DNA of 64,000 nt from Nannobrachium achirus (taxonomy: Eukaryota > Chordata > Actinopteri > Myctophiformes > Myctophidae). The notes beneath the pieces are model-generated. The model was not told where the DNA came from and searched no databases. It saw nothing but the letters and a program-made list of their open reading frames with translations. Location of the stretch: NCBI GenBank assembly GCA_963921795.1, contig OY997649.1, positions 36,284,580-36,348,579 of the forward strand, given 5' to 3'. Of the stretch, positions 12,679-21,215 are shown piece by piece; positions within the stretch are counted from its first letter, which is position 1, and every line of letters begins with the position of its first letter. A program made the position numbers and the translations under genes.

Positions 12679-15600
12679 CTATGACGTAGAGGAGGCAACT
12701 GCACCCAGAACCGAATGCGCTAGCGAAGAGGATTCGATATCCAGGTGATAGTAGGCTGCAAAGGTAGAAGGCGAAGACCAATTCGCCGAAACACAAATCT
12801 CCTGAACGGAGACTCCCTTTGCCAGTGCCCACGAAGTAGCCACACCCCTAGTGCTATGGGCTTTAAGTGCCGCCGGCACTTCCACACCCGCACTAGAGTA
12901 AGCCAGCCTAATAGCATCCACAATCCACCTCGAAAGAGTGGGTCTAGACACCGGCTTTCTGACAAGAACATTGCCCATTTCTACAAAGAGCTGAGAAGAA
13001 GCTCTAGAACCAGCAGTCCTGTCACAGTAGGCCTTCAATGCCCTGACAGGACAAAGGCAATTCAGCCGTTCATCCTCCACCGAGACAAACGGAGGAGGAT
13101 GAAAAGCCAGAAGAACAACAGGCTCCTTAGGAACCACCATGTTCTTAGGAACAAACTTAAGATGAGGCTTGAGCAACACCTTGAGATCATTGTTCATAAA
13201 CTGCATGCACTCCGCAGACACCGAGAGAGCTTGCAGGTCACCAACTCTTTTAGCCGTGGCCAAAGCCAGCAAAAGAGCCGTCTTGAAACTCAAAAGTTTC
13301 AAAGGCATCCCTACAAGCGGCTCAAAGGGAGCCCGACATAGGCCCCCTAGAACCACCTGCAGATCCCAAACTGGGAACAAAGACCTAGTCACCGGCCTCA
13401 AACGTTCAACTCCTTGCATGAACTTGATGACCTCCGGGACTTTAGAAGGTGCCTTGCCCGCCACCCCCAGGTGACAGGCCTTAATAGCCGCCAAATACCC
13501 CCTAAGGGTAGAAAATGCTAGACCACTTCTCAAGCGGTTCTGCATAAATTCCAGAATTTCCTGGGCTGACGCCACATGAGCCACCACAGGTGGAACACGC
13601 GACTCACACCAGTCCTCAAAGGCATTCCACCTTCCATCATAAGACGCCCTCGTAGAGGGCGCCTTAGCACTCTGAATGGTATCAACCACTTCAGAAGAAA
13701 AACCGGCTGCCAGCAGGTTTAACCTTTCACGTGCCAAACCCACAGGTCTAGGACCTGCAGGTCTTGGTGGAAGATCTCCCCCCTGGCCTGACTCAACAGG
13801 TCCCTGCACTGAGGCAGCTGCCAACCCGGTTCGCAAAGGAGAGGGGCGATCGCCGATCTCCACGTGCCCTTGTAGGGAGCCACCAGGAGCATCTCCAGAC
13901 CGAACCTCCTGACTCTCTCCAGAGTGGGTCGGATTAAGTCGAAGGGGGGAAACGCGTACAGTAGACCTCTCGGCCACGTGTGCGCTAAGGCGTCCAACCC
14001 CAAGGGGGGACTGCCCTTCACCGCGAAGAACAACGGACACTTCGTATTCTCCGCTGACGCAAACAGGTCCGCCACTGGCTGACCAAACTTGCGAAAAATC
14101 TGGCTCACCACCCTGGGGTGGAGAGACCAATCCCCGTAGCGAGGACCTCCCCTGGACAGGAGATCTGCTCCGCTGTTGAGGAGACCTGGGACGTGTGAGG
14201 CCCTGATCGACTTGAGGCGCGACAAGCACCAAACCGTCAATTCTCGAGCCAGACGGTCCAGTGGCAACGACGACAGGCCCCCCTGTTTGTTGACATAAAA
14301 CATGGCCGTCGTATTGTCTGTCCTGACCAGGACGTGACAATGCAAAATCCAAGGCTCGAAATGCTTGAGCGCCAGGAGTATAGCCATCAACTCCAAATAG
14401 TTGATGTGACGACCCCTCATCTCCAGAGGCCAAAGCCCCTGCGCTGTGCGCCCCTCGAAAGTGGCTCCCCATCCACTGAGACTGGCGTCTGTCGTGATCG
14501 ACTTGTGGGAAACCACCTCGCCAATCGAGACTCCGCTGGTGAGGAACCCCTCCACCAGCCACGGAGACAGGGCGATCGCGCAGGAAGGGGAAACCGTAAC
14601 CTTCTTGTACTTCAAGGAGGGCGGGATCCCGAGGGATAACATCCATCTTTGAAAAGGTCTCATATGAAACCTGCCCAAACGCAACAGATGTACTGCGGAA
14701 GCCATCATTCCCGTCAGTACCATGCAACTCCTGTAAGTGACCTCCTGGCCCACTTGAAAGGAGTCGAGACATTCCCGAAACCTGTCCACCCTCTCCTCTG
14801 AGAGACGGGCCGACATGTCGGATGAGTCCAGAAGGACCCCAATGAATGTAAGACGACTTGCTGGAGTCAGCATGCTCTTGCCGTGGTTGACTATGAAACC
14901 TAAGGCCTTCAGGTGAGCCAAAACCACTTGTGTGTGACGCGCCACTTCGTGGGCGGAGCTCGCTGAAATCATCCAATCGTCGATGTACGTCGCCAACCTG
15001 ACGCCCTGCTGTCTCAGCGGGGCGATGGCTGCTTCGGTCACTTTCACGAAAACCCTCGGGCTCAGTGACAGACCGAAAGGGAGTACTGTATACTCGTACA
15101 GGCGACCCTCGAAGGCGAACCGAAGGAATTTCCTGTGTGGGGGATAAATCTGGACGTGCTGATAAGCATCCTTCAGATCCACTGAACAGTGGAAATCCCC
15201 TTGCCTGACCGACCGTAACATGGTGGGTACTGTTAGCATCCTGAAAACGTATTTCTTCAGGTACACGTTTAGTGCCTTTAGGTCCAGGATGGGACGTAGC
15301 CCCCCCCCCTTTTTGGGCACCAGGAAATAACGGCTCCAAAATCCCATGCGGGATTGGGTCCTGTCCAGCTCCACTATAGCACCCTTGCTTAGCAATGAGC
15401 TGATCTCTTCTCTCAAAAGACTTGCTTTTAAACCACGTGCTCTGGTATGAATAACCCTGCTCGAAAGCGGGGGTATATCTGCGAACTGTAACCTGTAACC
15501 CCTGGTTATCGTTCGAAATACCCAATGGCTCGGGTTGCATAACTTCCACTGGCGCGCACAGCGTGCTAGCGTGTTTTGAGCGAGAGAAACCCCACCACTG

Positions 15601-16434
15601 TGCTTCCGTGACGGCGGAGCTTTTTGGCGGCCGGACCGGAAGTGGGGAACCTGCGTATCCGTATCCGGAACGACCGGATGCGGAGCGCAAGGGTTCAATA
15701 GGCCGCATGGCGGAAACACCTTCTGGTTGTACCGCTTGACTAGCGGAGCTATTTTGCGGCGGGACCGGAAGTGGGGAACCTGCGTATCCGTATCCGGGAC
15801 ACCCGGATGCGGAGCGCAGGGGTTCAATAGGCCGCAAGGTGGGAACACCTTCCGATTGTACCGCTTGACTAGCGGAGCTCTTTTGCGGCCGGACCGGAAG
15901 CGGGGAGCTAGCGAATCCGTATCCGGTGAAACCGGAAGCGTTCGGTTTTGGCTCGATAGAGCGACAGGAAGAGCAAAGCGATTCGACTGATAAACAGACT
16001 CGCCCACAACTAAAGCATTCTCCCCTGACAGGAGAGGAACTTTTACGTTTAATACCTGCTCTAAGGCCTTTATGCTTGTCCCTTGACCCGGGCTCATAGT
16101 AGGCCGACAGAATTTCTGACTCAAGGTTAAATTCATAGCATCGCTCACGCGAGGGAAAATCCACTCGCGCGCATGAGGAACCATATAATTGTTTGACGTT
16201 AACATTACTGGTTGCTGATAAAACCTCTGACTGATTAAAGAGTCCTGACGGGACTCCATCATTCTTACAGGAGGCATGCATAAAGGATTCATATTGTCGA
16301 CGCGAGGGATATCCCACTCGCGCGCTTGAGGAACCACATAATTGTTTGACATTAACATTACTGGTTTCTGATAAAACCTGTGATTGATTATCGAGTCCTG
16401 ACAGGACTTCATCATTACTACAGGAGGCATGCAC
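12679..16434 (-). CDS. DIRS tyrosine recombinase; functional domain residues ~905-1251
   Basis: The frame is open for 1251 codons, but only the last 347 resemble protein of this family. They contain an N-terminal SAM-like core-binding segment (APSTRASYDGRWNAFEDW) and the catalytic set: Arg1063 in TAKRVGDL, His1193 and Arg1196 in HSTRG, and Tyr1228 or 1229 in FAAYYHLD. The RT stop at 13719 falls at residue 905, exactly where the recombinase part begins. The first 904 codons therefore overlap RT in another frame and are probably not the real protein. This frame is in phase with gag and offset from RT. No Met lies at the domain start, so translation may depend on frameshifting, reinitiation or a spliced message. 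Role: joins the circular cDNA to the host site. Confidence 0.9.
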   Translation of the reverse strand: MHASCSNDEVLSGLDNQSQVLSETSNVNVKQLCGSSSARVGYPSRRQYESFMHASCKNDGVPSGLFNQSEVLSATSNVNVKQLYGSSCARVDFPSRERCYEFNLESEILSAYYEPGSRDKHKGLRAGIKRKSSSPVRGECFSCGRVCLSVESLCSSCRSIEPKPNASGFTGYGFASSPLPVRPQKSSASQAVQSEGVPTLRPIEPLRSASGCPGYGYAGSPLPVPPQNSSASQAVQPEGVSAMRPIEPLRSASGRSGYGYAGSPLPVRPPKSSAVTEAQWWGFSRSKHASTLCAPVEVMQPEPLGISNDNQGLQVTVRRYTPAFEQGYSYQSTWFKSKSFERRDQLIAKQGCYSGAGQDPIPHGILEPLFPGAQKGGGATSHPGPKGTKRVPEEIRFQDANSTHHVTVGQARGFPLFSGSEGCLSARPDLSPTQEIPSVRLRGSPVRVYSTPFRSVTEPEGFRESDRSSHRPAETAGRQVGDVHRRLDDFSELRPRSGASHTSGFGSPEGLRFHSQPRQEHADSSKSSYIHWGPSGLIRHVGPSLRGEGGQVSGMSRLLSSGPGGHLQELHGTDGNDGFRSTSVAFGQVSYETFSKMDVIPRDPALLEVQEGYGFPFLRDRPVSVAGGGVPHQRSLDWRGGFPQVDHDRRQSQWMGSHFRGAHSAGALASGDEGSSHQLFGVDGYTPGAQAFRALDFALSRPGQDRQYDGHVLCQQTGGPVVVATGPSGSRIDGLVLVAPQVDQGLTRPRSPQQRSRSPVQGRSSLRGLVSPPQGGEPDFSQVWSASGGPVCVSGEYEVSVVLRGEGQSPLGVGRLSAHVAERSTVRVSPLRLNPTHSGESQEVRSGDAPGGSLQGHVEIGDRPSPLRTGLAAASVQGPVESGQGGDLPPRPAGPRPVGLARERLNLLAAGFSSEVVDTIQSAKAPSTRASYDGRWNAFEDWCESRVPPVVAHVASAQEILEFMQNRLRSGLAFSTLRGYLAAIKACHLGVAGKAPSKVPEVIKFMQGVERLRPVTRSLFPVWDLQVVLGGLCRAPFEPLVGMPLKLLSFKTALLLALATAKRVGDLQALSVSAECMQFMNNDLKVLLKPHLKFVPKNMVVPKEPVVLLAFHPPPFVSVEDERLNCLCPVRALKAYCDRTAGSRASSQLFVEMGNVLVRKPVSRPTLSRWIVDAIRLAYSSAGVEVPAALKAHSTRGVATSWALAKGVSVQEICVSANWSSPSTFAAYYHLDIESSSLAHSVLGAVASSTS

Positions 16435-16958
16435 GATGGGGTCGTCTGTGCTAGTGCGAGAGAGTTGGACAGAGACAGACTTTGTTCTTTCAACATGTTT
16501 ATTGTCGACACAGGAGGCATCAAAATTAACATTTTCATTTCCCCGACACGGGGTACCGAAAAACGCCCTCGTTTGGGGGGAGGGGGACCGAGAGACACCT
16601 CGGACCCCCGCCCCAGCACAATTCCCCTCTTCAGAGTGTCATTTGCGCTGTCCCCTACCGCGGCCACCGCGGTATGAAGACTGCTGCCTGCCATCCTTGG
16701 ACGGGCGGCGCGGCTGAGCGCGCTCGGGAACCACAGCCTTGCTGCGGGGCCTGTCAGGCGCCCTGGCTGCAGAGGCTCCCCTGGAGGAAGACGAGTGCTT
16801 CTTAAAAGAAGCAGAGCGGCCCCTTTCCTTGGCGCGGGAGGAGCGGGACGTCCTCCTAGCTTGCTGCGGTTCATCCTGTGGCACTGTGGTGGACTCGACG
16901 ATGTCCTTAGCCACCTTGAAGAAGGTAACTCTACCCTGCAGCAGCTCCAAGCCCCCAC
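13719..16958 (-). CDS. DIRS reverse transcriptase / RNase H polyprotein
   Basis: 1079 codons. The RT core lies about residues 490-720: PKKGGGLRPILDLKALN near 550-565, FGLSLSPRVF near 630-640, and the catalytic YIDD at 658-661. RNase H follows with TTDASLSGWGA (Asp824), NYLELMAI and RTDNTTAM. The C-terminal extension with ADLFASAENTKCPLFF and YAFPPFD is the one usual in DIRS elements. It overlaps the end of gag by 320 nt in the +1 frame. The N-terminal third includes short tandem repeats and no domain I recognise; the first Met lies inside gag, so the true start is unknown. It copies element RNA into cDNA. Confidence 0.92.
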   Translation of the reverse strand: MGAWSCCRVELPSSRWLRTSSSPPQCHRMNRSKLGGRPAPPAPRKGAALLLLRSTRLPPGEPLQPGRLTGPAARLWFPSALSRAARPRMAGSSLHTAVAAVGDSANDTLKRGIVLGRGSEVSLGPPPPKRGRFSVPRVGEMKMLILMPPVSTINMLKEQSLSLSNSLALAQTTPSCMPPVVMMKSCQDSIINHRFYQKPVMLMSNNYVVPQAREWDIPRVDNMNPLCMPPVRMMESRQDSLISQRFYQQPVMLTSNNYMVPHAREWIFPRVSDAMNLTLSQKFCRPTMSPGQGTSIKALEQVLNVKVPLLSGENALVVGESVYQSNRFALPVALSSQNRTLPVSPDTDSLAPRFRSGRKRAPLVKRYNRKVFPPCGLLNPCAPHPGVPDTDTQVPHFRSRRKIAPLVKRYNQKVFPPCGLLNPCAPHPVVPDTDTQVPHFRSGRQKAPPSRKHSGGVSLAQNTLARCARQWKLCNPSHWVFRTITRGYRLQFADIPPLSSRVIHTRARGLKASLLREEISSLLSKGAIVELDRTQSRMGFWSRYFLVPKKGGGLRPILDLKALNVYLKKYVFRMLTVPTMLRSVRQGDFHCSVDLKDAYQHVQIYPPHRKFLRFAFEGRLYEYTVLPFGLSLSPRVFVKVTEAAIAPLRQQGVRLATYIDDWMISASSAHEVARHTQVVLAHLKALGFIVNHGKSMLTPASRLTFIGVLLDSSDMSARLSEERVDRFRECLDSFQVGQEVTYRSCMVLTGMMASAVHLLRLGRFHMRPFQRWMLSLGIPPSLKYKKVTVSPSCAIALSPWLVEGFLTSGVSIGEVVSHKSITTDASLSGWGATFEGRTAQGLWPLEMRGRHINYLELMAILLALKHFEPWILHCHVLVRTDNTTAMFYVNKQGGLSSLPLDRLARELTVWCLSRLKSIRASHVPGLLNSGADLLSRGGPRYGDWSLHPRVVSQIFRKFGQPVADLFASAENTKCPLFFAVKGSPPLGLDALAHTWPRGLLYAFPPFDLIRPTLERVRRFGLEMLLVAPYKGTWRSAIAPLLCEPGWQLPQCRDLLSQARGEIFHQDLQVLDLWVWHVKG
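15610..15990. repeat. Three tandem ~130-bp units inside the DIRS RT frame
   Basis: Units anchored on GCGGAGCT and GGACCGGAAG begin near 15613, 15743 and 15872. In the RT frame they give repeated PDTDTQVPHFRS blocks; in the overlapping frame they give SASGxxGYGYAGSPLPV blocks. The period is 129-130 bp, so at least one unit boundary is offset yet both frames stay open. Confidence 0.8.
16115..16435. repeat. Two tandem 153-bp units inside the DIRS RT N-terminal region
   Basis: Units are anchored on ACAGGAGGCATGCA near 16267 and 16420, with a shared AATTGTTTGACRTTAACATT. The period of 153 bp (51 codons) keeps the reading frame. A further shortened copy of the GGAGGCAT anchor lies near 16511. Confidence 0.8.
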
Positions 16959-18588
16959 CCATGAGGGTGGTGGGACTGTTCTCCATGTTTATGAGAGACT
17001 TGTACATCTCCCCGCGAGGACCTAGAGGCTTCTCGCCCACGTCCCTCTTAGGCTCGAGGTCGACATAGTCGAGCCAGCGGGCTCTCTCAGACTGGAGGTT
17101 GTAGTCCATGGACCTGCCCATCCACTTAACCGCATGCCAATTGACCTTCAGCATGATGTCAAATAGAGTGTTCAGTTCAGCTGTGTGCTCCCCCGTGGGC
17201 AGACCTTTGACCAGGTCCTTGGTGAAAGCGAGCAAGAGCTGGATCAGATTTAGGTCCTTAGCGGCCAGAGCAGCGGACCGGTAGGCGTTACGAGCCCTGT
17301 CCGACTGTAGCTTGTCCTCCAGGACAGTGAACCCCGGCGGGTTGGTGCCGACGGGGCCAACAAACGGCCCGTTTTTAGCCGTGCCTACATCTTTGTACTG
17401 GGGTCTGACAGAACTCAGGAAAGATTGTGCCAACAGGTGGTCCAGGTTAGGGCAGGTGGACATACCTGCCTCCGCACCACCCACCAAATCCAACACAGAA
17501 AAAGGCAGCTTCCTGGGGTCTTTATGTGTCTTCCATGAGGAATGGAGGGCCTTGGTGAAACCTTTCACCAGCGGCAGCCTGGAGAGGACATACGGGGCGG
17601 GAACCGAAGGCTCCTGCCCGGGCATTTCATCATCATCCTCGGCCTCTTCAGAGGGGAGAGGAGGTGGCAACTCCTCTCCAACTCTGGCCAGAGCTCTCAT
17701 GTAGACTGTGAGATGATCCAGCATTTCTGCTGCAGAATCGACGTCCTCTGCTCCCGCTTCACTCGCTTGACTGGCGGGTGGAGGGGCAGTGGTGCCTGAG
17801 GAGGCCTGGGAGCTCCCTGCGGCGTCCAGTTGACGTGCTGGAGCCGCAGGGGCATTACCTTTCACAGTGACCGTGAGTCGAGAACCCTCGTCATCGACGG
17901 AGTCCTCCTCCTCCTCGGCCGTGTATCCAGAGTATTCAGAACCAGAACCCTCGCTCTGACAGGAGCTCAGGTCCGACTCTCGCCTGAAGGTCTGGACTGT
18001 TTTGGTGATGCTCACGTCGAGGGGGACGTCCCCGACGGTCACATCCAAGCGTTTCTTTTTGGGCACCGCGCCCGAAGGGGAAAAGGCTACCGGAGATTTC
18101 GTCTGGATGTTAGCCTTCTTGGTCGCCTTCTTAGCGGCGACTTCACCAGACCCGCCAGCTCCAGTGACAGTGGAGCTAGCTGCGGTCGGTTGCGCGGCAG
18201 GCGGTGTCTCATGTAGCACGGCGCCATCTTGACTTGGAATGGCGCGCTGGTTGCCAAGCGGATCTCCGGAAGGCAGCGCCGCACCTTGACCAACGGTGCG
18301 GTCCGCCTGGGGAAGGAAAGACTGGGCTGTGGGGTTGAGAGCAGTGGACCCACCTGGTGGAGCGCAGGCCCCGAGGCCTGCCCTGGCTAGGTAGAACCGG
18401 TGAATCAGTACATCGCGGTCGTAGGCCACGCAGCAGTCACAGAAAGGTCCTGCTCTCCCCTGAGGACTCAGTGCAGAGAAGGCGTGTGCAACGCCCATGC
18501 AGCCGACACAGAGATGGTGAAGATCCTGTCCGTCGATGAGTCCTGGACAGCCTGGACATTGCCTCGGCAGGAAGGCCAGAGGATCCAT
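16639..18588 (-). CDS. DIRS gag-like protein
   Basis: 649 codons. Near the N-terminus is a Cys/His cluster (CPGCPG, HHLCVGC, FCDCC within about 45 residues) that looks like a zinc-binding module common in DIRS first frames. An acidic, Ser/Pro-rich middle follows, then a central globular stretch (about residues 330-560). A strongly basic Arg/Ser/Gly-rich end (RGGRGRGQRK) is suited to RNA binding. It is the first gene of the element and would package the RNA. The start is the first Met after a 390-nt leader. Confidence 0.85.
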   Translation of the reverse strand: MDPLAFLPRQCPGCPGLIDGQDLHHLCVGCMGVAHAFSALSPQGRAGPFCDCCVAYDRDVLIHRFYLARAGLGACAPPGGSTALNPTAQSFLPQADRTVGQGAALPSGDPLGNQRAIPSQDGAVLHETPPAAQPTAASSTVTGAGGSGEVAAKKATKKANIQTKSPVAFSPSGAVPKKKRLDVTVGDVPLDVSITKTVQTFRRESDLSSCQSEGSGSEYSGYTAEEEEDSVDDEGSRLTVTVKGNAPAAPARQLDAAGSSQASSGTTAPPPASQASEAGAEDVDSAAEMLDHLTVYMRALARVGEELPPPLPSEEAEDDDEMPGQEPSVPAPYVLSRLPLVKGFTKALHSSWKTHKDPRKLPFSVLDLVGGAEAGMSTCPNLDHLLAQSFLSSVRPQYKDVGTAKNGPFVGPVGTNPPGFTVLEDKLQSDRARNAYRSAALAAKDLNLIQLLLAFTKDLVKGLPTGEHTAELNTLFDIMLKVNWHAVKWMGRSMDYNLQSERARWLDYVDLEPKRDVGEKPLGPRGEMYKSLINMENSPTTLMGGGLELLQGRVTFFKVAKDIVESTTVPQDEPQQARRTSRSSRAKERGRSASFKKHSSSSRGASAARAPDRPRSKAVVPERAQPRRPSKDGRQQSSYRGGRGRGQRK

Positions 18589-18625
18589 GGCGAAGCACTG
18601 TAGATAGAGTTAACCAGAAGCAGAC

Positions 18626-18790
18626 GAGCTAACAAGCTAACGGCTAAGGCTAGGCCACGCTTGATTCGGGCAGGGCCTGAACAAGCGGTAAGCAGTGTAG
18701 CTAACGTTAACAATAGCAGACGAGCTAACAAGCTAACGGCTAATGCTATGCCACGCTTGCTTCGGCGGAGGCCTGAACAAGCAGTAATAA
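18626..18790. repeat. Direct repeat pair in the DIRS leader
   Basis: Two ~75-bp copies, starting near 18630 and 18720, share GACGAGCTAACAAGCTAACG and GGCCTGAACAAGC. They lie between the right terminal repeat and gag, so they belong to the 5' untranslated leader. Confidence 0.8.
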
Positions 18791-18975
18791 TCCTTTGTTA
18801 TAAAAGGAAATAACCGTCGATTTAGGACGGAACAAGAATAAGTATTCTTAAGTACGGGTTAATTCAACACTCGCCAGTGGGCGACTCCAATGCCACCGCT
18901 TTAGGCTAATGCGCGAAGAATAATAATACAAGGCTGAGTTTCAACTTATCTGAATGTGATATCGCAGAGAGTGAA

Positions 18976-19133
18976 AAGAGGATGTTACTTCCGCCTCCGG
19001 GGGCTTATATAGCCTGGAGGCGGGTCACTCTGGTTTGAGTGACAGGCCCTTCCTACCTACGTTAGTACGGGAGCTGAAGTAGTTTCTCTGAATGATCGCC
19101 AGGGGGCGTCATTACCCAAGTGGGAGGTCATCC
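18976..19133. repeat. DIRS inverted terminal repeat, right (5' side of element)
   Basis: Inverted partner of 12081-12238. Read on the minus strand it places TATATAA (19011-19005) upstream of the leader and gag, the likely element promoter. The outer extension 19134-19152 is unique to this side and reappears inverted in the internal complementary region. Confidence 0.93.
19005..19011 (-). promoter_or_regulatory. Probable DIRS promoter TATA box
   Basis: TATATAA in GGCTATATAAGCC on the minus strand, about 420 nt upstream of the gag start codon and in the correct orientation for all three element genes. Confidence 0.6.
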
Positions 19134-19163
19134 TGGAATATTGACAGTAAACCACAGATACCA

Positions 19164-19491
19164 TAGCCTGGGCTGGCTTCCAATTTCGGGCTTTTGATCC
19201 GGTCGGGAGCGGAAGAGCCCCTACGTTTTTCTGTAGTCCAAAACGGACTACACTTTGGCCGGAAACAACGACCGGAAACAGTTTTAACCCGTACTTGCGC
19301 ATGCGCTAACTACTTGCGCATGCGCTAAACTGGGTTGAAACTGTTTCCGGTCGTTGTTTCCGGCCAAAGTGTAGTCCGTTTTGGACTACAGAAAAACGTA
19401 GGAGCTCTTCCGCTCCCGACCGGATCAAACGGCCCGTTTAGTAAACGAAGACCAGGCTTTCTCTGAGGGGAAAGCCTGGTGAGGCGAGGTT
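19164..19491. mobile_element. Foldback element, 328 bp, with 10-bp target duplication
   Basis: Arms 19193-19290 and 19332-19429 are 98-bp inverted repeats with only about two mismatches. They enclose a 41-nt loop that itself holds two copies of ACTTGCGCATGCGCTAA. The whole is flanked by ACAGATACCA at 19154-19163 and 19492-19501. A 9-10 bp duplication with long arms suggests a Mutator-like foldback element; the terminal bases outside the arms pair poorly, so the class is uncertain. A second small hairpin (ACCAGGCTTT / AAAGCCTGGT) lies at 19451-19480. Confidence 0.7.
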
Positions 19492-19501
19492 ACAGATACC
19501 A

Positions 19502-20340
19502 CAACCAGCCGAGATCTTGTATGTGTCTATCATCATCATATCACACTGTTTCCCAAACAGTGGGTCGGGACCCATGCATGTCTGGGTCACGGATACATTT
19601 TTATGGGTCATGACTCGAGTGAAAATATTATTTTCTAAATAGGCCTACTGTACAAAAGTTGTCCCCCTCCCCCCAAAAAAAACGAACACATCTAAGAAAT
19701 TGGATAAAATAAAATATAATAATTAAGAAGTGGTGAATATAGCCGATCTTCTAGTTCTCAACAGTGCCAAGCATTGTGAGCTAGTAGATCTGCTATTTTC
19801 ACTAGTTTGGGACCTAGTCCCATTTGTCAAATGTCAAATTTCTCTTTTGGGTCATGGCGGGCAAAAATGTATAGGGTCTACATTGGTGTATCAAGATATA
19901 ATAACTGTATCTTGATAGGCCTACAGTTAATCAAACTAAACGATTGAATTAATTATAAAAACTAATCAATTTCAATATAAAATATAAGTGAAATATTTTT
20001 TACGTTTTATTGCGACCGTCAGGGAGCAGTTTACTATGAAAACCTCCACCGGCCGTCCGTCCGTCCATCCGTCCGTCCGTCCGTCCGTCCGTCACACCTT
20101 TGTGACCATCAACAAACGTCACACCTTTGTTGATGTTTAAATCGAAGAGTCTTGGTCAAATACTTCTGTTGGTTTCTGCACTGATCATTTATACAATTCA
20201 GCTGTGTTTGCTCGTGTCATCATGATGAGGTCATAAATCAGCCATGCCCAAATATAGATTTTACGGGTTTACATGCTTACTCAGTTATTCGTTATGTGAA
20301 AGTCCTATGACGTCTATGATATCTGACATCATCATACATA
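19502..20340. other. Intergenic, hAT remnant and (GTCC)n
   Basis: CACTGTTTCCCAAACAGTG at about 19543 resembles one end of a hAT element whose opposite end appears near 32850-32870. A (GTCC)n run lies at 20050-20094. No gene seen. Confidence 0.5.
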
Positions 20341-20345
20341 CATTC

Positions 20346-21215
20346 CCTTTTATGCCCATAAATGGAGATCCCCTCTGTAGAACCAGCCACTGACATCACT
20401 GTAATGTCAGGGGAACCAAATCCCTTTTATGCCCATATATGGAGATCCCTGTGATGCCAGGGGAACCAAATCCCTTTTATGCCCATATATGGAGATATGG
20501 AGATCCCCGTGTTGCCAGGGTAACCAAATCCATTTTATGCCCATATATGGAGATCCCTGTGATGCCAGGGGAACCAAATCCCTTTTACGCCCATATATGG
20601 AGATCCCTTATGTCATCAATATTAAGCCCATATCTGTGAATATCTTTGGGTACCAGATGTCTCCATATATGGTTAAATGGTCCGATATACATCACTGGCC
20701 AGAAGACCAAGAAATGGTGCAACCTCGCCCTTTGCTTTTCTCCCTATAGGCATCTTACTGGTAGGTAGTTTAATGAGGAATGCAGTATGGTGGTAGGTAG
20801 GTAGTTATGGCCTTTGATGTAAGATTTTCACTTTCTAGGATAACTATATTTGCTATTCCCAGATGATGCCCTTTTAGGGTACCCCTCATGCCCATATATG
20901 GAGATCCCCAGGCTTTACTAATTAACATAAGTTTTATGCCCATATATGGAGATCATTGTCCCAATGTCATCAGATATATGGGCATAAATGGACATAGGCA
21001 AACTAGATGGGCTGTATGGATATCCAGATGTGTGATGTAAGTGTTTTATTCCAAATGTGGCACCCCACAGACATATTTCCAGAAACAAAATCCCTTTCAT
21101 GCCCATATATGGAGATTTCTGATGTCATCAATCCCAGGCCCTGTAAAAAACATGGTTGCTATGGTATGAGCAACTTATGTCTCCATATATGGAGATTCAA
21201 CTTCAATGAGTAACC
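20346..21215. repeat. CCATATATGG minisatellite cluster
   Basis: Four to five units of about 50-57 bp (20346-20610) carry CCCTTTTATGCC, CCATATATGG, GAGATCCC and CCAGGGGAACC. Scattered further cores lie at 20663, 20892, 20940, 21103 and 21183. The inverted complement of the unit core (GATCTCCATATATGGGCATAAAA) is the sequence repeated inside the two Helitrons at 51 and 59 kb. The frame starting MPIYGDP is a by-product of the repeat. Confidence 0.8.

Larger units (their letters stand above)
12037..19152 (-). mobile_element. Complete DIRS-type tyrosine-recombinase retrotransposon, 7116 bp
   Basis: Coding strand is minus. Order is gag (18588-16639), RT/RNase H (16958-13719) and tyrosine recombinase (stop at 12679), all open. 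Terminal structure is that of DIRS elements: inverted terminal repeats 12081-12238 and 18976-19133 (158 bp, apparently perfect), outer extensions of 44 and 19 nt, and an internal complementary region at 12282-12375 matching both outer ends. Both termini carry AAC (12037-12039 and 19150-19152), and the same trinucleotide occurs once, as GTT at 12337-12339, at the junction in the internal region. There is no target duplication. This fits the known DIRS model, in which a recombinase inserts a circular DNA at a short matching site. The absence of frame breaks and the perfect terminal repeats suggest a recent insertion. Confidence 0.95.

Noticed and set aside
12679..13720. Treating all 1251 codons as one recombinase protein
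   Set aside because: Only codons from about 905 onward resemble a tyrosine recombinase; the earlier part is the RT gene in another frame.
14334..14652. Plus-strand frames of 68-101 codons within the DIRS element
   Set aside because: Antisense shadows of RT/RNase H, as are those at 12745, 13169, 15727, 16436, 17312 and 17830.
20346..20610. CRISPR-like array
   Set aside because: Regular units exist, but spacers are not unique, the genome is vertebrate, and the units match the Helitron minisatellite.
20429..20749. 106-codon frame starting MPIYGDP
   Set aside because: Arises from in-frame repetition of the CCATATATGG minisatellite; no domain or codon signal.
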